DNA of 64,000 nt from Candidatus Cloacimonadota bacterium (GCA_020532185.1 JAJBBH010000006.1:21258-85257), one strand, 5' to 3'. Numbered from the stretch's first letter, positions 52,322-62,652 are shown. The notes: generated by a model from the sequence alone, not told the origin. Translations and numbers: made by a program.

Positions 52322-53386
52322 ATGGTACTATCATACCTTCTTTTAAAGTATCCGTATAAGTTGGCTTGGAACGCTTTGAACATTATTAAAGAAAGAAAAC
52401 AAAGCGTTTTCTATGCTGAAGACTATCTTGATATGGTTGTGTTTAAATCAGTACAAAAATATTTAGCTGAATTGCCTATAGTTGCAAAAAACAAAGTAGT
52501 TGCCAATAGCTTTCAACCTGCATATAATCCCATGAAAATTTATCCTGTATATCCAAAAGCAATCATCACTTGCAGGCATGTATGCCACAAATTCCCAGAA
52601 AAGAGAATTGTTAAGTTTGGTATGAGACATGGAGCTTACCATTTTAAAAGGTTGACTAATGCGAATAATTACAATGCTTTTACAAAGTATTTTATGACAA
52701 GCCAACATGAAGTAGATATAGCCAAAAAAATCGGTATAAATACTGCAGTAGCTGTTGGGTATCCAAAACTCGATCCTGCATTTAATGGTGAGATCAGCCA
52801 GCAAGACTTATCTATATTATCAAATCATTTGGGCTTTTCGAACAATAAGAAAAGTGTCTTATTTACAGCTACTTGGGATAAATCTGGCATGTCTGCTATA
52901 GATGCATGGATTGATAAACTTGATAGCTTAACAGAAGCTTTTAATGTAATGGTTACTGTGCATCCGTGGACTTCTACTCATTATAAAAAAAAGCTTATAG
53001 AAAGTCAAAATATACACTTTTTAAGTACATCTGACACTTTAGCATATCTGATGCTTGCAGATTGTGTAGTTGGTGATACAAGCTCTATTTTAGCGGAAGC
53101 ATGTGCTTTAGATAAACCAATCATCACATATGAAACAAAAGAAACGAAAAGAAGTCTTGATGAAATATCTGACTTGATAAAAAGCATTTCCTATCAGATT
53201 GACCCATCGCAAGATATCTTAAACTACTTGAATTTTGCAATAGAAAACAAAGACGAATTTAGGGATAATCGCCAAAAAGCAAATATTATTATGTTTGATA
53301 AACTCGATGGTAAAGCAGGGGAGAGAGCTGCAAAGATTATTTTGGAGTATTTACCTGAATTAGATAAAAGATGCATAGATAGCTGA
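52322..53386 (+). CDS. CDP-glycerol glycerophosphotransferase-like protein
   Basis: A 354-residue GT-B-type protein. The N-terminal part has FGMRHGAYHFKRLTNANNYNAFTKYFMTSQHEVDIAKKIGI and the C-terminal part SVLFTATWDKSG, MVTVHPWTS and LMLADCVVGDTSSILAEACALDKPIIT, matching the C-terminal TagB/TagF-type domain including the DTSS segment. It may add glycerol phosphate or a similar unit, or a sugar, to a surface glycan. It sits directly after a heptosyltransferase-like gene, so core-LPS decoration is plausible. Confidence 0.7.
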   Translation: MVLSYLLLKYPYKLAWNALNIIKERKQSVFYAEDYLDMVVFKSVQKYLAELPIVAKNKVVANSFQPAYNPMKIYPVYPKAIITCRHVCHKFPEKRIVKFGMRHGAYHFKRLTNANNYNAFTKYFMTSQHEVDIAKKIGINTAVAVGYPKLDPAFNGEISQQDLSILSNHLGFSNNKKSVLFTATWDKSGMSAIDAWIDKLDSLTEAFNVMVTVHPWTSTHYKKKLIESQNIHFLSTSDTLAYLMLADCVVGDTSSILAEACALDKPIITYETKETKRSLDEISDLIKSISYQIDPSQDILNYLNFAIENKDEFRDNRQKANIIMFDKLDGKAGERAAKIILEYLPELDKRCIDS

Positions 53387-53543
53387 CAATAGATACTTTA
53401 AATAGATTGTTTATATTAATTATTAGATCAGTATTTGCTTGCTTTTTAGATAAAATAGGATTATATTATATTTATTGAAAAATATATTTACAAAATAACG
53501 ATATTAATTTTTATTGTACTTAAGTATTAAGTAAGGAGAAAAT

Positions 53544-53906
53544 ATGTTAAGAACACTGTTGTTGAGTAAGATACACAGAGCAACTATAACACAAACTGAC
53601 TTGCAATATCACGGCAGTATTACAATAGATAAAAATCTGATTGAAGCTGTCGGCTTGAAGCCTTATGAAAAAGTTGAAATATTCAATGTACAAAATGGGA
53701 ATCGCTTCGAAACCTATGTAATTGAAGGAGAAAGAGGCTCGGGTATTATTGGCATAAATGGTGCCGCTGCAAGACTTGTTCATCGTGGTGATCAAGTAAT
53801 TATTGTTAACTATGGTATCTTTAACGAAGAAGAAGCAAAGAATCACAAACCAAAAGTCATAATTTTAAATGAAAAGAATGAAATAGAGGAAAGGGTAAAA
53901 ACATGA
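53544..53906 (+). CDS. panD: aspartate 1-decarboxylase
   Basis: A 120-residue pyruvoyl enzyme making beta-alanine for pantothenate. The self-cleavage site is YHGSI with G24-S25, and the motifs KIHRATIT, DLQYHG, RGSGIIGINGAAARLVH are all conserved. AAGGAG precedes the ATG and panC begins inside its stop codon (4-base overlap). Confidence 0.96.
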   Translation: MLRTLLLSKIHRATITQTDLQYHGSITIDKNLIEAVGLKPYEKVEIFNVQNGNRFETYVIEGERGSGIIGINGAAARLVHRGDQVIIVNYGIFNEEEAKNHKPKVIILNEKNEIEERVKT

Positions 53907-54757
53907 AGGATAGTATAAGAGTAATTGACTCTATCCAAGAAATGCGAGAGTATCGTAGCCTGATATATGAAACAAAGAATATTGGTTTTGTACCAACAAT
54001 GGGCTATTTACATGAAGGGCATTTAAGCCTTGTAGAACAATCAAATAAGGAATCTGATATAACAATTGTTAGTATATATGTAAATCCCACTCAGTTTGGA
54101 GAAAATGAAGACTTGCAGACTTATCCACGTGATATTGATCGAGATTTAGATTTGTTATGCAAGTATAATGTAGATGCCGTGTTTTATCCGAATAATAAAG
54201 AAATGTACCCAGAAGGCTATCTTACTTGGGTCGAAGTTGAAAAGCTATCGAGCCTATATTGTGGAAGAAGCAGACCTACACACTTTAAAGGAGTAAGCAC
54301 AATTGTTTCAAAGCTCATAAATATTGTAAGACCTCTATACTTATATATGGGAGAAAAAGACTTTCAGCAAATTGCAGTATTAAAAAAAATGATCGAAGAC
54401 CTTAATTATGATACTTATATACGTCCATGTCCGATTGTACGCGAGATTGATGGGCTTGCGTTAAGCTCACGCAACGCTTATCTTAATGAAAAAGAAAGAC
54501 GTAACGCACTGAGCCTTTATGAAGCACAAATTCTGGCAAAAGAGATGATTTACAAAGGAGAAAGAAATATAGATACAGTGATTTCAAAAATGAGAAAATT
54601 AATCAATGAAAAAGATGGAAGAATTGACTATATAGAATTTGTTGACCCTCATACTTTGGAATTAAAAGCTGATTTAATCGGCACACTCCGCGTGTTAATG
54701 GCTGTTTATATCGGTAAAACAAGACTTATTGATAACTTTGAAATAACAATTAATTAA
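53903..54757 (+). CDS. panC: pantothenate synthetase
   Basis: A 284-residue ATP-dependent ligase joining pantoate and beta-alanine. FVPTMGYLHEGHLSLV carries the HxGH-like nucleotide site; FVNPTQF-type VNPTQFGENEDLQTYPRD, TVVSKL-type STIVSKL, MGEKDFQQIAVLKKM and RESDGLALSSRN-type REIDGLALSSRNAYL are diagnostic. It overlaps panD and abuts the aspartate kinase start. Confidence 0.96.
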   Translation: MKDSIRVIDSIQEMREYRSLIYETKNIGFVPTMGYLHEGHLSLVEQSNKESDITIVSIYVNPTQFGENEDLQTYPRDIDRDLDLLCKYNVDAVFYPNNKEMYPEGYLTWVEVEKLSSLYCGRSRPTHFKGVSTIVSKLINIVRPLYLYMGEKDFQQIAVLKKMIEDLNYDTYIRPCPIVREIDGLALSSRNAYLNEKERRNALSLYEAQILAKEMIYKGERNIDTVISKMRKLINEKDGRIDYIEFVDPHTLELKADLIGTLRVLMAVYIGKTRLIDNFEITIN

Positions 54758-55984
54758 ATGAATTTAATAGTAAAAAAGTTTGGTGGCTCATCTGTTGCCA
54801 CAATTGAAAGAATAAAAGCCATTGCTGCACATTTAGCAGAAGAAAAGAAAAAAAATGTCAATATGGTCGTGGTAGTATCAGCAATGTCTAAGACGACTGA
54901 TCAATTGATATCACTTGCTAAAGAAATTACACCAAAACCTAATGCCCGCGAGCTCGATATGTTGCTAACTGCAGGCGAAAGAGTAACAATGTCACTTTTA
55001 TCTCTTGCTTTGCATGAATTGGGTATTTCATCAATTTCTTTCACAGGATCACAAAGTGGCATAATTACAAATTCATCTCATGGAAATGCACGAATACAAA
55101 CAGTAAATGCTTTTCGAATTAAAGAAGAGCTTGATAAAGGAAAACTTGTAATCGTTGCTGGCTTTCAAGGTGTTAGTCGTGAAAAAGAAATAACAACATT
55201 GGGAAGAGGTGGATCTGATACGAGTGCAATAGCATTATCTTGTTATCTAAAAGCCTCAAAATGTGAGATTTATACCGATGTAGATGCTGTTTATTCAGCA
55301 GACCCACATGTTGTTAGTACTGCTCAAGCACACAAAAGAATTTCATACGAGCAAATGCTATATCTGGGATATAAGGGTTCAAGCGTTTTACAACCACGCG
55401 CTATCGAATTTGCTTATAAATATAAGATCGCTGTAGAAGTAAAATCTTCTTTTACGTTTAAGGAGGGAACTATGATTGAAAATATGGAGACAAATCAAAT
55501 AAAAGCAATAGCACACAAAGAAAACTTGCTAATGGTGGAAGTCAAATGCTCTTGTGAAGATATACCTTACTTATTAAAATCCTTAAAAACAAATATATAC
55601 GACTATTATATACATTTGTGTAATTTTACTTTTTTAATAGAAGAAAGCGAGTTAGATTCACTCAAAGCTGATATTTTTGATTTTTATCTAAAGCGTAGTG
55701 ATATAAATCTATCTGACAAAGAAATAAGGGTAGAATCACTTAAAATTGATATAGAGGTACAAAAAATATTCGAAAGCCCAATTAGATTTACTTCTATTGC
55801 ACTTACTGGATATAGTTTAGCATATGATAATGAATTTGCAGCAAAAATTGTCGATCTATTACATAAAGAAGAGATATTGGTTTATGAACTTAAAAATGAT
55901 GGAATTGGACTTAGCTTTTTAATTGAACAAAAATACTTCCAAGAAGCACTTTTAATTCTACATAAATATTTTGTTGAGGTTTAG
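54758..55984 (+). CDS. lysC: aspartate kinase
   Basis: A 408-residue monofunctional aspartate kinase with KFGGSSVATIERI (7-19), VVVVSAMSKTTDQL, LLTAGERVTMSLL, GFQGV and TLGRGGSDTSAIALS, then an ACT-type regulatory part from about 255. The kinase core is conserved, while the ACT region is divergent, so feedback control may differ. It starts the aspartate family pathway (Lys, Met, Thr). Its position after panD suggests that aspartate use for beta-alanine and phosphoaspartate is co-regulated. Confidence 0.93.
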   Translation: MNLIVKKFGGSSVATIERIKAIAAHLAEEKKKNVNMVVVVSAMSKTTDQLISLAKEITPKPNARELDMLLTAGERVTMSLLSLALHELGISSISFTGSQSGIITNSSHGNARIQTVNAFRIKEELDKGKLVIVAGFQGVSREKEITTLGRGGSDTSAIALSCYLKASKCEIYTDVDAVYSADPHVVSTAQAHKRISYEQMLYLGYKGSSVLQPRAIEFAYKYKIAVEVKSSFTFKEGTMIENMETNQIKAIAHKENLLMVEVKCSCEDIPYLLKSLKTNIYDYYIHLCNFTFLIEESELDSLKADIFDFYLKRSDINLSDKEIRVESLKIDIEVQKIFESPIRFTSIALTGYSLAYDNEFAAKIVDLLHKEEILVYELKNDGIGLSFLIEQKYFQEALLILHKYFVEV

Positions 55985-55988
55985 AAGT

Positions 55989-56351
55989 ATGGAGAATATT
56001 GTTTTATTGATAGAAGATGATGAAACATTATGTGAGCTTGTTGCAGAGATGTTTAATTTATTAAAAACACCTTTACTAACAGCATACACAATGAATGAAG
56101 CCGTGCAAATCTTTGAAGAAAATCAAGATAAAATAGCTTTAGCAATATTTGATATGAATCTTGACGAATCATCTGGAATCGACGTATATGAAGCTTTGAA
56201 AGAAAAGGGAAAAGATTTTGTGGCAATATTGGCATCAGGTATGTTTTTAGAAGATGATAAAGATACTTATATTGAAATGGGGTTTACTGAGATTATAGCT
56301 AAACCATTTAGCTTGGCAGACATAAGAAGAATAATAAGTACATACTTATAA
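55989..56351 (+). CDS. single-domain response regulator
   Basis: A 120-residue receiver with D10-D11, phosphoacceptor D55 (FDMNLD), S83 and K105 (AKPF). The start is the ATG at 55989; the upstream in-frame TTGs overlap the end of the aspartate kinase gene and add residues not expected in a receiver. It has no output domain. No histidine kinase is next to it; its partner might be any in the cell. Confidence 0.88.
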   Translation: MENIVLLIEDDETLCELVAEMFNLLKTPLLTAYTMNEAVQIFEENQDKIALAIFDMNLDESSGIDVYEALKEKGKDFVAILASGMFLEDDKDTYIEMGFTEIIAKPFSLADIRRIISTYL

Positions 56352-56374
56352 TGGTTATTTATAAAGGAGTATAG

Positions 56375-58405
56375 ATGAGAAAATTCATTGTTACCAGTGC
56401 ATTACCCTATGCAAATGGTAAATTACATATCGGACATGTAGCAGGTGCATGTATACCTGCTGATATTTTTGTGAGATATCTTAGATTAAAAGGGGAAAAT
56501 GTTATCTATATCTGCGGTACAGATGAACATGGTGCACCTATTTCAATTAGAGCAGAAGCCGATGGGAAAACACCTCAAGAAATAGTCGATTTTTATCATG
56601 ATTCTATTAAAAAAAGCTTTGCAGGTATTTCAGTTGAGTTTGATAACTTTTCTGGCACTGCTCGACCCAAGCATCATGAATTATCCCAAAAGTTCTTTCT
56701 TGACTTATTAAATAATGGATATATAAATGAGCATATAACAAATCAACTTTATTGTGAACATGACAAGAGATTTTTACCTGATAGATATGTCGAAGGTAAA
56801 TGCTATCATTGCAATGCAGACAGTGCAAGAGGGGACCAATGTGATGCGTGTGGAAAGTTAATTGATGCAACAAAGCTGATATCTCCACACTGTAAAATTT
56901 GTGGGAATAGCCCTATTGTTAGAGAAACAAAACATTGGTTTTTAGATTTACCAAAGTTTGAAATACCATTAAAAAATTGGTTAGATACAAAAGAAAACTG
57001 GAAAGATAATGTCTTGAATTTTATTCTCAGTTGGATACAAGACGGCTTAATTGAACGTTCTATCACACGCGATATAAATTGGGGTGTAAAAATTCCAATC
57101 GAGGGAACTGAAGGCAAAGTATTATATGTTTGGTTTGATGCTCCAATTGGCTATATATCGTCAACTATAGAGTGGGCTGAAAAGATAGGACAACCTGACA
57201 AATGGAAAGAATATTGGCTTGATAAAGACACAAGATTAGTGCACTTTATAGGCAAAGATAATATACCGTTTCATGCTATAATTTGGCCAAGTATCCTGAT
57301 GGGGCAGAATCAAAAATATACATTACCATATGATATACCAGCAAATGAATATCTAACATTAGAAGGTGAAAAAATATCAACAAGTCGCAATTGGGCAGTA
57401 TGGGTAGAAGACTTTCTTAGTTATTTTGATGGTGAACTATTGCGTTATGCTTTGTCTGCAAATGCACCAGAGACAAAAGATGCAGACTTTTCTTGGAAAG
57501 AATTTCAAACAAGAGTAAACTCAGAATTAGCAAACATTTTGGGTAATCTGGTTAATCGTGTATTAGCTTTCTCAAATAAAAATTTTAATGGAATAATTCC
57601 TTTTTGTAGTTCTTTAAATGAATATTCTCAACAAACCCTAAATGAAGTCATTAACTTAACTGAAGACATTGATCATGCATATCAAGAGTATAAAGTGAGA
57701 AAAGCAAGCAAGCTTTGCATGGATATTGCAAGACTTGGAAATAAGTATTTTGATGAAATGAAACCATGGTCTACAATTAAAGAAGATAAAGAAAAAACAG
57801 CAGAAACATTATATGTTTGTGGTCAAATACTTAAAGTAATAACAGTAGTATTTAAACCAATTATACCACAAGGAAGCACTAAAATTAGAGAGATGATGTC
57901 AATGTCGCCTAATGTTAAATGGGACGATATAAGAGTTTTAAATCCATCAGAGCTTATGATTACTGACGTAAAAACACTTTACAAAAAAATTGAAGATTCA
58001 GAGATTGAACACCAAGTAAGTTTATTAAAAGAACAAGCAAGGCAAAATGAAAAAGAAGAGATAAAATGTGAACCAATGTTAGACTTTATTGAATTTGAAG
58101 ATTTTATAAAAGCTGATCTACGCATTGTAAAGGTTGTAAGTGCTGAAAAAGTAAAAAAGTCGAATAAATTACTAAAACTGAAGGTAAAATGTGGTGATAA
58201 AGAATTGCAGGTTCTATCTGGAATTGCAAAACACTATGAACCAGATGAGCTTGTGGGCAAGGATATTGTCATGATCATAAACCTAAAACCACGGAAAATG
58301 ATGGGGGAGATGTCTGAAGGAATGATTCTATCAGCACAGATAGGTGAAGATTTGAGTGTGCTTGTGCCTGATAAAACAATACAAAGTGGAGCAAAGCTAT
58401 CATAA
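56375..58405 (+). CDS. metG: methionyl-tRNA synthetase
   Basis: A 676-residue class I synthetase. The HIGH motif is at 18-21 (LHIGH), the Cys-rich zinc insertion holds CEHDKRF, CYHC, CDAC and CKIC, and the KMSKS equivalent is KISTS (333-337). The C-terminal about 100 residues are a tRNA-binding (EMAP/Arc1p-like) domain: FIKADLRIVKVVSAEKV and LQVLSGIAKHY. All parts are intact. An AAGGAG site precedes the ATG. Confidence 0.96.
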   Translation: MRKFIVTSALPYANGKLHIGHVAGACIPADIFVRYLRLKGENVIYICGTDEHGAPISIRAEADGKTPQEIVDFYHDSIKKSFAGISVEFDNFSGTARPKHHELSQKFFLDLLNNGYINEHITNQLYCEHDKRFLPDRYVEGKCYHCNADSARGDQCDACGKLIDATKLISPHCKICGNSPIVRETKHWFLDLPKFEIPLKNWLDTKENWKDNVLNFILSWIQDGLIERSITRDINWGVKIPIEGTEGKVLYVWFDAPIGYISSTIEWAEKIGQPDKWKEYWLDKDTRLVHFIGKDNIPFHAIIWPSILMGQNQKYTLPYDIPANEYLTLEGEKISTSRNWAVWVEDFLSYFDGELLRYALSANAPETKDADFSWKEFQTRVNSELANILGNLVNRVLAFSNKNFNGIIPFCSSLNEYSQQTLNEVINLTEDIDHAYQEYKVRKASKLCMDIARLGNKYFDEMKPWSTIKEDKEKTAETLYVCGQILKVITVVFKPIIPQGSTKIREMMSMSPNVKWDDIRVLNPSELMITDVKTLYKKIEDSEIEHQVSLLKEQARQNEKEEIKCEPMLDFIEFEDFIKADLRIVKVVSAEKVKKSNKLLKLKVKCGDKELQVLSGIAKHYEPDELVGKDIVMIINLKPRKMMGEMSEGMILSAQIGEDLSVLVPDKTIQSGAKLS

Positions 58406-58416
58406 TTAGACTTGTT

Positions 58417-59604
58417 ATGCTTTTTAAAAGTTTGGTAATTACAATAATAATGCTTTCTTTTTTTTTGTCGCTTAATGCTGCAAAATATATTGATCAGCAT
58501 TTATACTTCGATATTTTTATTGGAGAAGCCCAATATCTACAATTAAAGTCTGAAAGCTATTTTTATCTAAATTCACCATCTGATAGTACATATATCACTT
58601 TTCCTGAAGTTTTGCAAATTAATTATGATGGAAATGAATCTCAACCAAGCGTGTGGGTAAATGGTAATTTCTATAATTTACCTATTACTATTGCCTCAGA
58701 TAAACCTATTGAATTTAACGGCTATAAATATAATGGAATGTTCTTGTTAACTGCGACTAAAGAAAACAAGATTAAACTGATAAACAATGTGGAAATGGAA
58801 GACTATATTGCAGGTGTTATTCCCTATGAAATAGGGGTTGAAGCTCCATATGAAGCTCTTAAAGCACAAGCTGTCGCTGCACGAAGCCATACTGTTAAAC
58901 AACTTTTAAATAGTAAACATAGTAATGATGGATACGATCTGTGTAACACAACACACTGCCAAGTTTATAATGGTCTTACAAGGCAAACAGAACGAACATA
59001 TAGAGCAGCAATAGAAACTACAAATGAGATATTAATATTTGAAAATGAAGTAGTCGACGCTGTGTACCATAGTTGCTGTGGTGGATCGACTGAAGATGCT
59101 AAAGACTTATGGGGTAGTAGTAGAAATTACCTAATACACACTAAAGATTCTCGAAATAATGAGTCAATTTATTGCTCATTAGGAGGCAAGTACATAAATT
59201 GGTATAAAAGTGCTTTTCAATGGTCGAGTAAAGTTTCAAAGAATGATATTAAAAATAAACTATCAATTGGCAATATCCAAAATATCCAAATTCAGAAGAG
59301 AGGCAAATCTGGTCGTATACTTACGATTAAAGTAAATGGTAGCCTTGCAAGCAAGACTATTAAGAATGAATTAGAGATTAGAAAACTATTTAATAATGCC
59401 AAGAGTAGCAATTTTGTTTTGCAAGACAAAGGTTCGTACTATTTATTAAATGGTTATGGTACTGGACACGGTGTCGGTATGTGTCAAATTGGTGCTATTG
59501 TACAAGCATACTTAGGATTTTCATATGAGGACATACTTTTGTTTTATTACAATGGTACAAAAATATCTGATGAATGGCTACTAAATAATTTTAAAATAAA
59601 ATAG
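58417..59604 (+). CDS. SpoIID/LytB-domain protein
   Basis: A 395-residue exported protein. The first 21 residues form a signal peptide (SLVITIIMLSFFLSLNA). The SpoIID domain shows MEDYIAGVIPYEIGVEAPYEALKAQAVAARSHTV, CNTTHCQVYNGL, HSCCGGSTEDAKDLWGS and GYGTGHGVGMCQIGA. SpoIID cuts glycan strands that lack stem peptides; non-sporulating bacteria keep such proteins for peptidoglycan turnover. Two adjacent cysteines (SCCGG) are present. It precedes miaB by 10 bases. Confidence 0.88.
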   Translation: MLFKSLVITIIMLSFFLSLNAAKYIDQHLYFDIFIGEAQYLQLKSESYFYLNSPSDSTYITFPEVLQINYDGNESQPSVWVNGNFYNLPITIASDKPIEFNGYKYNGMFLLTATKENKIKLINNVEMEDYIAGVIPYEIGVEAPYEALKAQAVAARSHTVKQLLNSKHSNDGYDLCNTTHCQVYNGLTRQTERTYRAAIETTNEILIFENEVVDAVYHSCCGGSTEDAKDLWGSSRNYLIHTKDSRNNESIYCSLGGKYINWYKSAFQWSSKVSKNDIKNKLSIGNIQNIQIQKRGKSGRILTIKVNGSLASKTIKNELEIRKLFNNAKSSNFVLQDKGSYYLLNGYGTGHGVGMCQIGAIVQAYLGFSYEDILLFYYNGTKISDEWLLNNFKIK

Positions 59605-59614
59605 ACGAGGTTTT

Positions 59615-60916
59615 ATGAAATTTATTATAGAAACGTACGGTTGTCAAATGAATGTTGCAGACAGTGAAATGATATCTACTATTATGGAAAATAGTGGTTA
59701 TGAACTTACTGATAGTGTAGATGATGCAGATATAATAATGTTTAATACATGCTCTGTGCGTCAGAATGCAGAAGATAGAGTGATTGGGAGAATATCCAAT
59801 GAGGTTGCAAGGAAGTTTAATAATAAACAACTCATCGTCGGCGTTGTTGGCTGCATGGCACAAAGACTGGGAAAAGAGTTAAACGAAATTAATTCAAAAA
59901 TAGATTTCGTAGTTGGTGTCGATAATTATTTCCAATTGCCACAAATTATTGAACAAATATATAACAAAAGAGACTTTGTTTATTCAGTTGAGATGAATCA
60001 TCAAGAAATATATAATGAAGTGTATCCTGTTAGAAAGAATAACCTGAATGCTTTTGTTACAATAATGCGTGGATGCAATAACTTTTGCACTTATTGTATA
60101 GTGCCTTATGTTCGTGGACGAGAGAGAAGTCGCAGCATAGATGAGGTTTTGAATGAGATACGTTTTGCTGGAGAAAATGGAATACAAGAGGTTACTCTTT
60201 TAGGGCAAAATGTAAACTCTTATCTTTGGAAAGATATAAATTTCCCAAAGCTATTACAACAAGCAAACAAAATAGATAATATCAAACGAATACGCTTTGT
60301 TACATCACATCCAAAAGACTTATCTGATGAGCTTATTGAGACAATGGCAAACTATGATAAGATATGTGAGCATATACACTTACCTGTTCAGTCTGGCAAT
60401 AATGAAATACTCAAAATGATGAATAGAAATTACACTGTAGAACATTATTTAAATCGTATCAATAAATTACGAGAATTAATGCCTGATATTGCAATAACTA
60501 CTGATGTAATTGCAGGCTTTCCTGGTGAGAGCAATGAGCAGTTTATGGACACCTATAAACTTATGGAAGAAGTTCGTTATGACTTTGCTTTTATGTTTAA
60601 ATATTCACCCAGAACAGGCACCAAAGCTGCAGATTATTCCAATCAAATTGATGAAGAAATACGTTTGCAGCGCCTGCAAAAACTAATTGACTTACAAACT
60701 GAGATTACTCATGAAAAATACAAAAACCAAATTGGACAGATTAAAGAAGTGTATGTCGAGGGACCATCAAAAAAAGATATTAATGAATATTCTGGCAAAA
60801 GTAGAGATTTTAAAATAACAATTTTTCCAGGTGATGAGTCGTTAGTTGGTAAATTTGTTGACGTAAAAGTCGAAGAAGCTGCTGGTTGGACCCTTAAGGG
60901 TCATATAATTAAATAG
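59615..60916 (+). CDS. miaB: tRNA-2-methylthio-N6-dimethylallyladenosine synthase
   Basis: A 433-residue radical-SAM methylthiotransferase acting on A37 of tRNAs reading U-starting codons. The N-terminal UPF0004 domain has C10, C46 and C80 for one [4Fe-4S] cluster; the radical-SAM triad is C154-x3-C158-x2-C161 in GCNNFCTYC. RERSRS, TTDVIAGFPGES and a C-terminal TRAM domain complete it. An upstream neighbour miaA is not in the window. Confidence 0.95.
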   Translation: MKFIIETYGCQMNVADSEMISTIMENSGYELTDSVDDADIIMFNTCSVRQNAEDRVIGRISNEVARKFNNKQLIVGVVGCMAQRLGKELNEINSKIDFVVGVDNYFQLPQIIEQIYNKRDFVYSVEMNHQEIYNEVYPVRKNNLNAFVTIMRGCNNFCTYCIVPYVRGRERSRSIDEVLNEIRFAGENGIQEVTLLGQNVNSYLWKDINFPKLLQQANKIDNIKRIRFVTSHPKDLSDELIETMANYDKICEHIHLPVQSGNNEILKMMNRNYTVEHYLNRINKLRELMPDIAITTDVIAGFPGESNEQFMDTYKLMEEVRYDFAFMFKYSPRTGTKAADYSNQIDEEIRLQRLQKLIDLQTEITHEKYKNQIGQIKEVYVEGPSKKDINEYSGKSRDFKITIFPGDESLVGKFVDVKVEEAAGWTLKGHIIK

Positions 60917-61020
60917 CTTTGTTTGCTTTAAATATGCATTGTATATTATTATTTCTAAATATAATAAACTTTTTGTTGACAATAATTTATTTATTTAGAA
61001 CATGAAATAGAGGTTTATAA

Positions 61021-61926
61021 ATGTCACAATTTTTTAAAGACAAGAACAGTATTAAATTCAAAGTTGGTATTTTTACAATAATTGTAATCGCTATATTTAT
61101 TGTGAGTTATTCCTATCTAAATGATTTGTTGGATAGGCATAAATACATCACAATTGACGTTTTATTTGATCACATTAATAATCTCGAACTCGGAAGTGCT
61201 GTGACTGTCAATGGCTTTAAAAAGGGGAAAGTTCATAATATCAGAATTAGCGAAGAAGGAGTTATTACTACACTATTTGTGGATTTAGATTTTCCTTTAA
61301 AACAAGGTACATCTTTTATTGCTAAAGAATCTGATATAATGGGAAGTCATCAAGTAGACATAATTACAGGCACAGGAAGCGAGATTTTGGACTTAAAAAA
61401 GATACAAAAAGGGGATTCTCGTGAAGGCTTTATCGATCTTATTCACAGGTTAAATATTATGATTTCAAATGTTGAAAATATCTTTTCTAAACTTGAAAAT
61501 GCAGACGACATGTTAAATAACATAAACAAGTTCATTGAAAATAGTAATTCAGCATTTGTAAGAGTTGATGATATCTTAAATAGCATAAATGAGAATGAAA
61601 TCAAAACTATTATAACAAATCTTAGCCAATCAACTACTGACTTAAATAAGTTCTTTTCAGACAACAAAGATGACCTGCAGTTAGCTATACAAAACTCAAA
61701 CATAGCACTTGAAAGCGTAAACTATACACTTTCAACTGTCGATTCAGCAATGGTATATCTTAACCAAGTTGCAAAAAATATATCAAACAATAACAATTCT
61801 TTAGGTGCCTTGGTGAATGACAAAGAATTATACCAAAACTTAATTAATTCAACACAAAAAGTTGACTCTCTACTTATTGATATCAAAAAGAACCCGCGTA
61901 AATATTTTAGGATTAGTGTATTTTAA
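61021..61926 (+). CDS. MlaD/MCE-family lipid-transport protein
   Basis: A 301-residue protein with one N-terminal membrane helix (VGIFTIIVIAIFIVSYSYLND) and one MCE domain (VLFDHINNLELGSAVTVNGFKKGKVHNI, ESDIMGSHQVDI). The rest is a long helical region with heptad-like repeats. This is the substrate-binding subunit of an ABC-type phospholipid transporter across the envelope, but MlaE and MlaF are not next to it. A TTGACA at 60976-60981 in the 104-base gap may be a -35, though no good -10 follows. Confidence 0.85.
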   Translation: MSQFFKDKNSIKFKVGIFTIIVIAIFIVSYSYLNDLLDRHKYITIDVLFDHINNLELGSAVTVNGFKKGKVHNIRISEEGVITTLFVDLDFPLKQGTSFIAKESDIMGSHQVDIITGTGSEILDLKKIQKGDSREGFIDLIHRLNIMISNVENIFSKLENADDMLNNINKFIENSNSAFVRVDDILNSINENEIKTIITNLSQSTTDLNKFFSDNKDDLQLAIQNSNIALESVNYTLSTVDSAMVYLNQVAKNISNNNNSLGALVNDKELYQNLINSTQKVDSLLIDIKKNPRKYFRISVF

Positions 61927-61947
61927 AAAAAATAATATGGAGGATAA

Positions 61948-62640
61948 ATGAAAAAAATCATTTACATTCTTTTTGTAGTTGCCATATTGACAATTACATC
62001 TGCCTGTGGCACACCAACTGGAAAAGTGAGCCTAAAAACCTACCAAGACAGCCTCAGTTATGTCTTGGGCTTGCAAATTGGTAAAAGTCTTGATCAGACT
62101 CTTACAAAAGTTGACTATAAAATGTTTGTCAGAGCTATGAAAGATGCTGGTGATGAAACAAAAATTGCGTTGAGTGAAGAGGAAATTTATTCTATTTTAG
62201 ATAAATACCAAGAAGAAGCACAAGTGAAGATGATGCAAAAACATGATCAAGATGCAGAGAAAAACAAAAAAGAACAAGAACAATTCTTTAAAGAAAACTC
62301 TCAAAAAGAGGGTGTTATATTACTGGATGGTCTACAGTACAAAATTATTGAAGAAGGAAGCGGTAAAACACCCGCAGCAAATGATGAAGTAGAAATTGAA
62401 TTTGTTGGTAAAACAATAAGCGGAAAGGTTTTTTGGAATTCAAGCGATAGTATTGAGCCTATAATTGCACCAGTTAGTGATCTTTTGCTTGGTTGGAGCA
62501 TCGCACTTCAAAATATGAAAGAAGGAGCTCGTTGGGAGCTATTTTTACCTGATTCTTTGGCTTTTGGTGAATATGGTATTGGTGATGTTGGCCCAAGTCA
62601 AGCTGTAATTTTTGAATTATATTTAAAAGCGATTAAATGA
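61948..62640 (+). CDS. FKBP-type peptidyl-prolyl isomerase lipoprotein
   Basis: A 230-residue lipoprotein. The signal ends in a lipobox TSAC with C20 as lipidated residue. The N-terminal dimerisation part (DSLSYVLGLQIGKSL, YQEEAQVKMMQKH) precedes an FKBP domain (GLQYKIIEEGSGKTP, VEIEFVGKTISGKVFWNS, LLGWSIALQNMKEGARWELFLPDSLAFGEYGIG, VIFELYLKAIK). It folds proteins in the periplasm. A clear terminator follows. Confidence 0.93.
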   Translation: MKKIIYILFVVAILTITSACGTPTGKVSLKTYQDSLSYVLGLQIGKSLDQTLTKVDYKMFVRAMKDAGDETKIALSEEEIYSILDKYQEEAQVKMMQKHDQDAEKNKKEQEQFFKENSQKEGVILLDGLQYKIIEEGSGKTPAANDEVEIEFVGKTISGKVFWNSSDSIEPIIAPVSDLLLGWSIALQNMKEGARWELFLPDSLAFGEYGIGDVGPSQAVIFELYLKAIK

Positions 62641-62652
62641 GAATATAAGACT

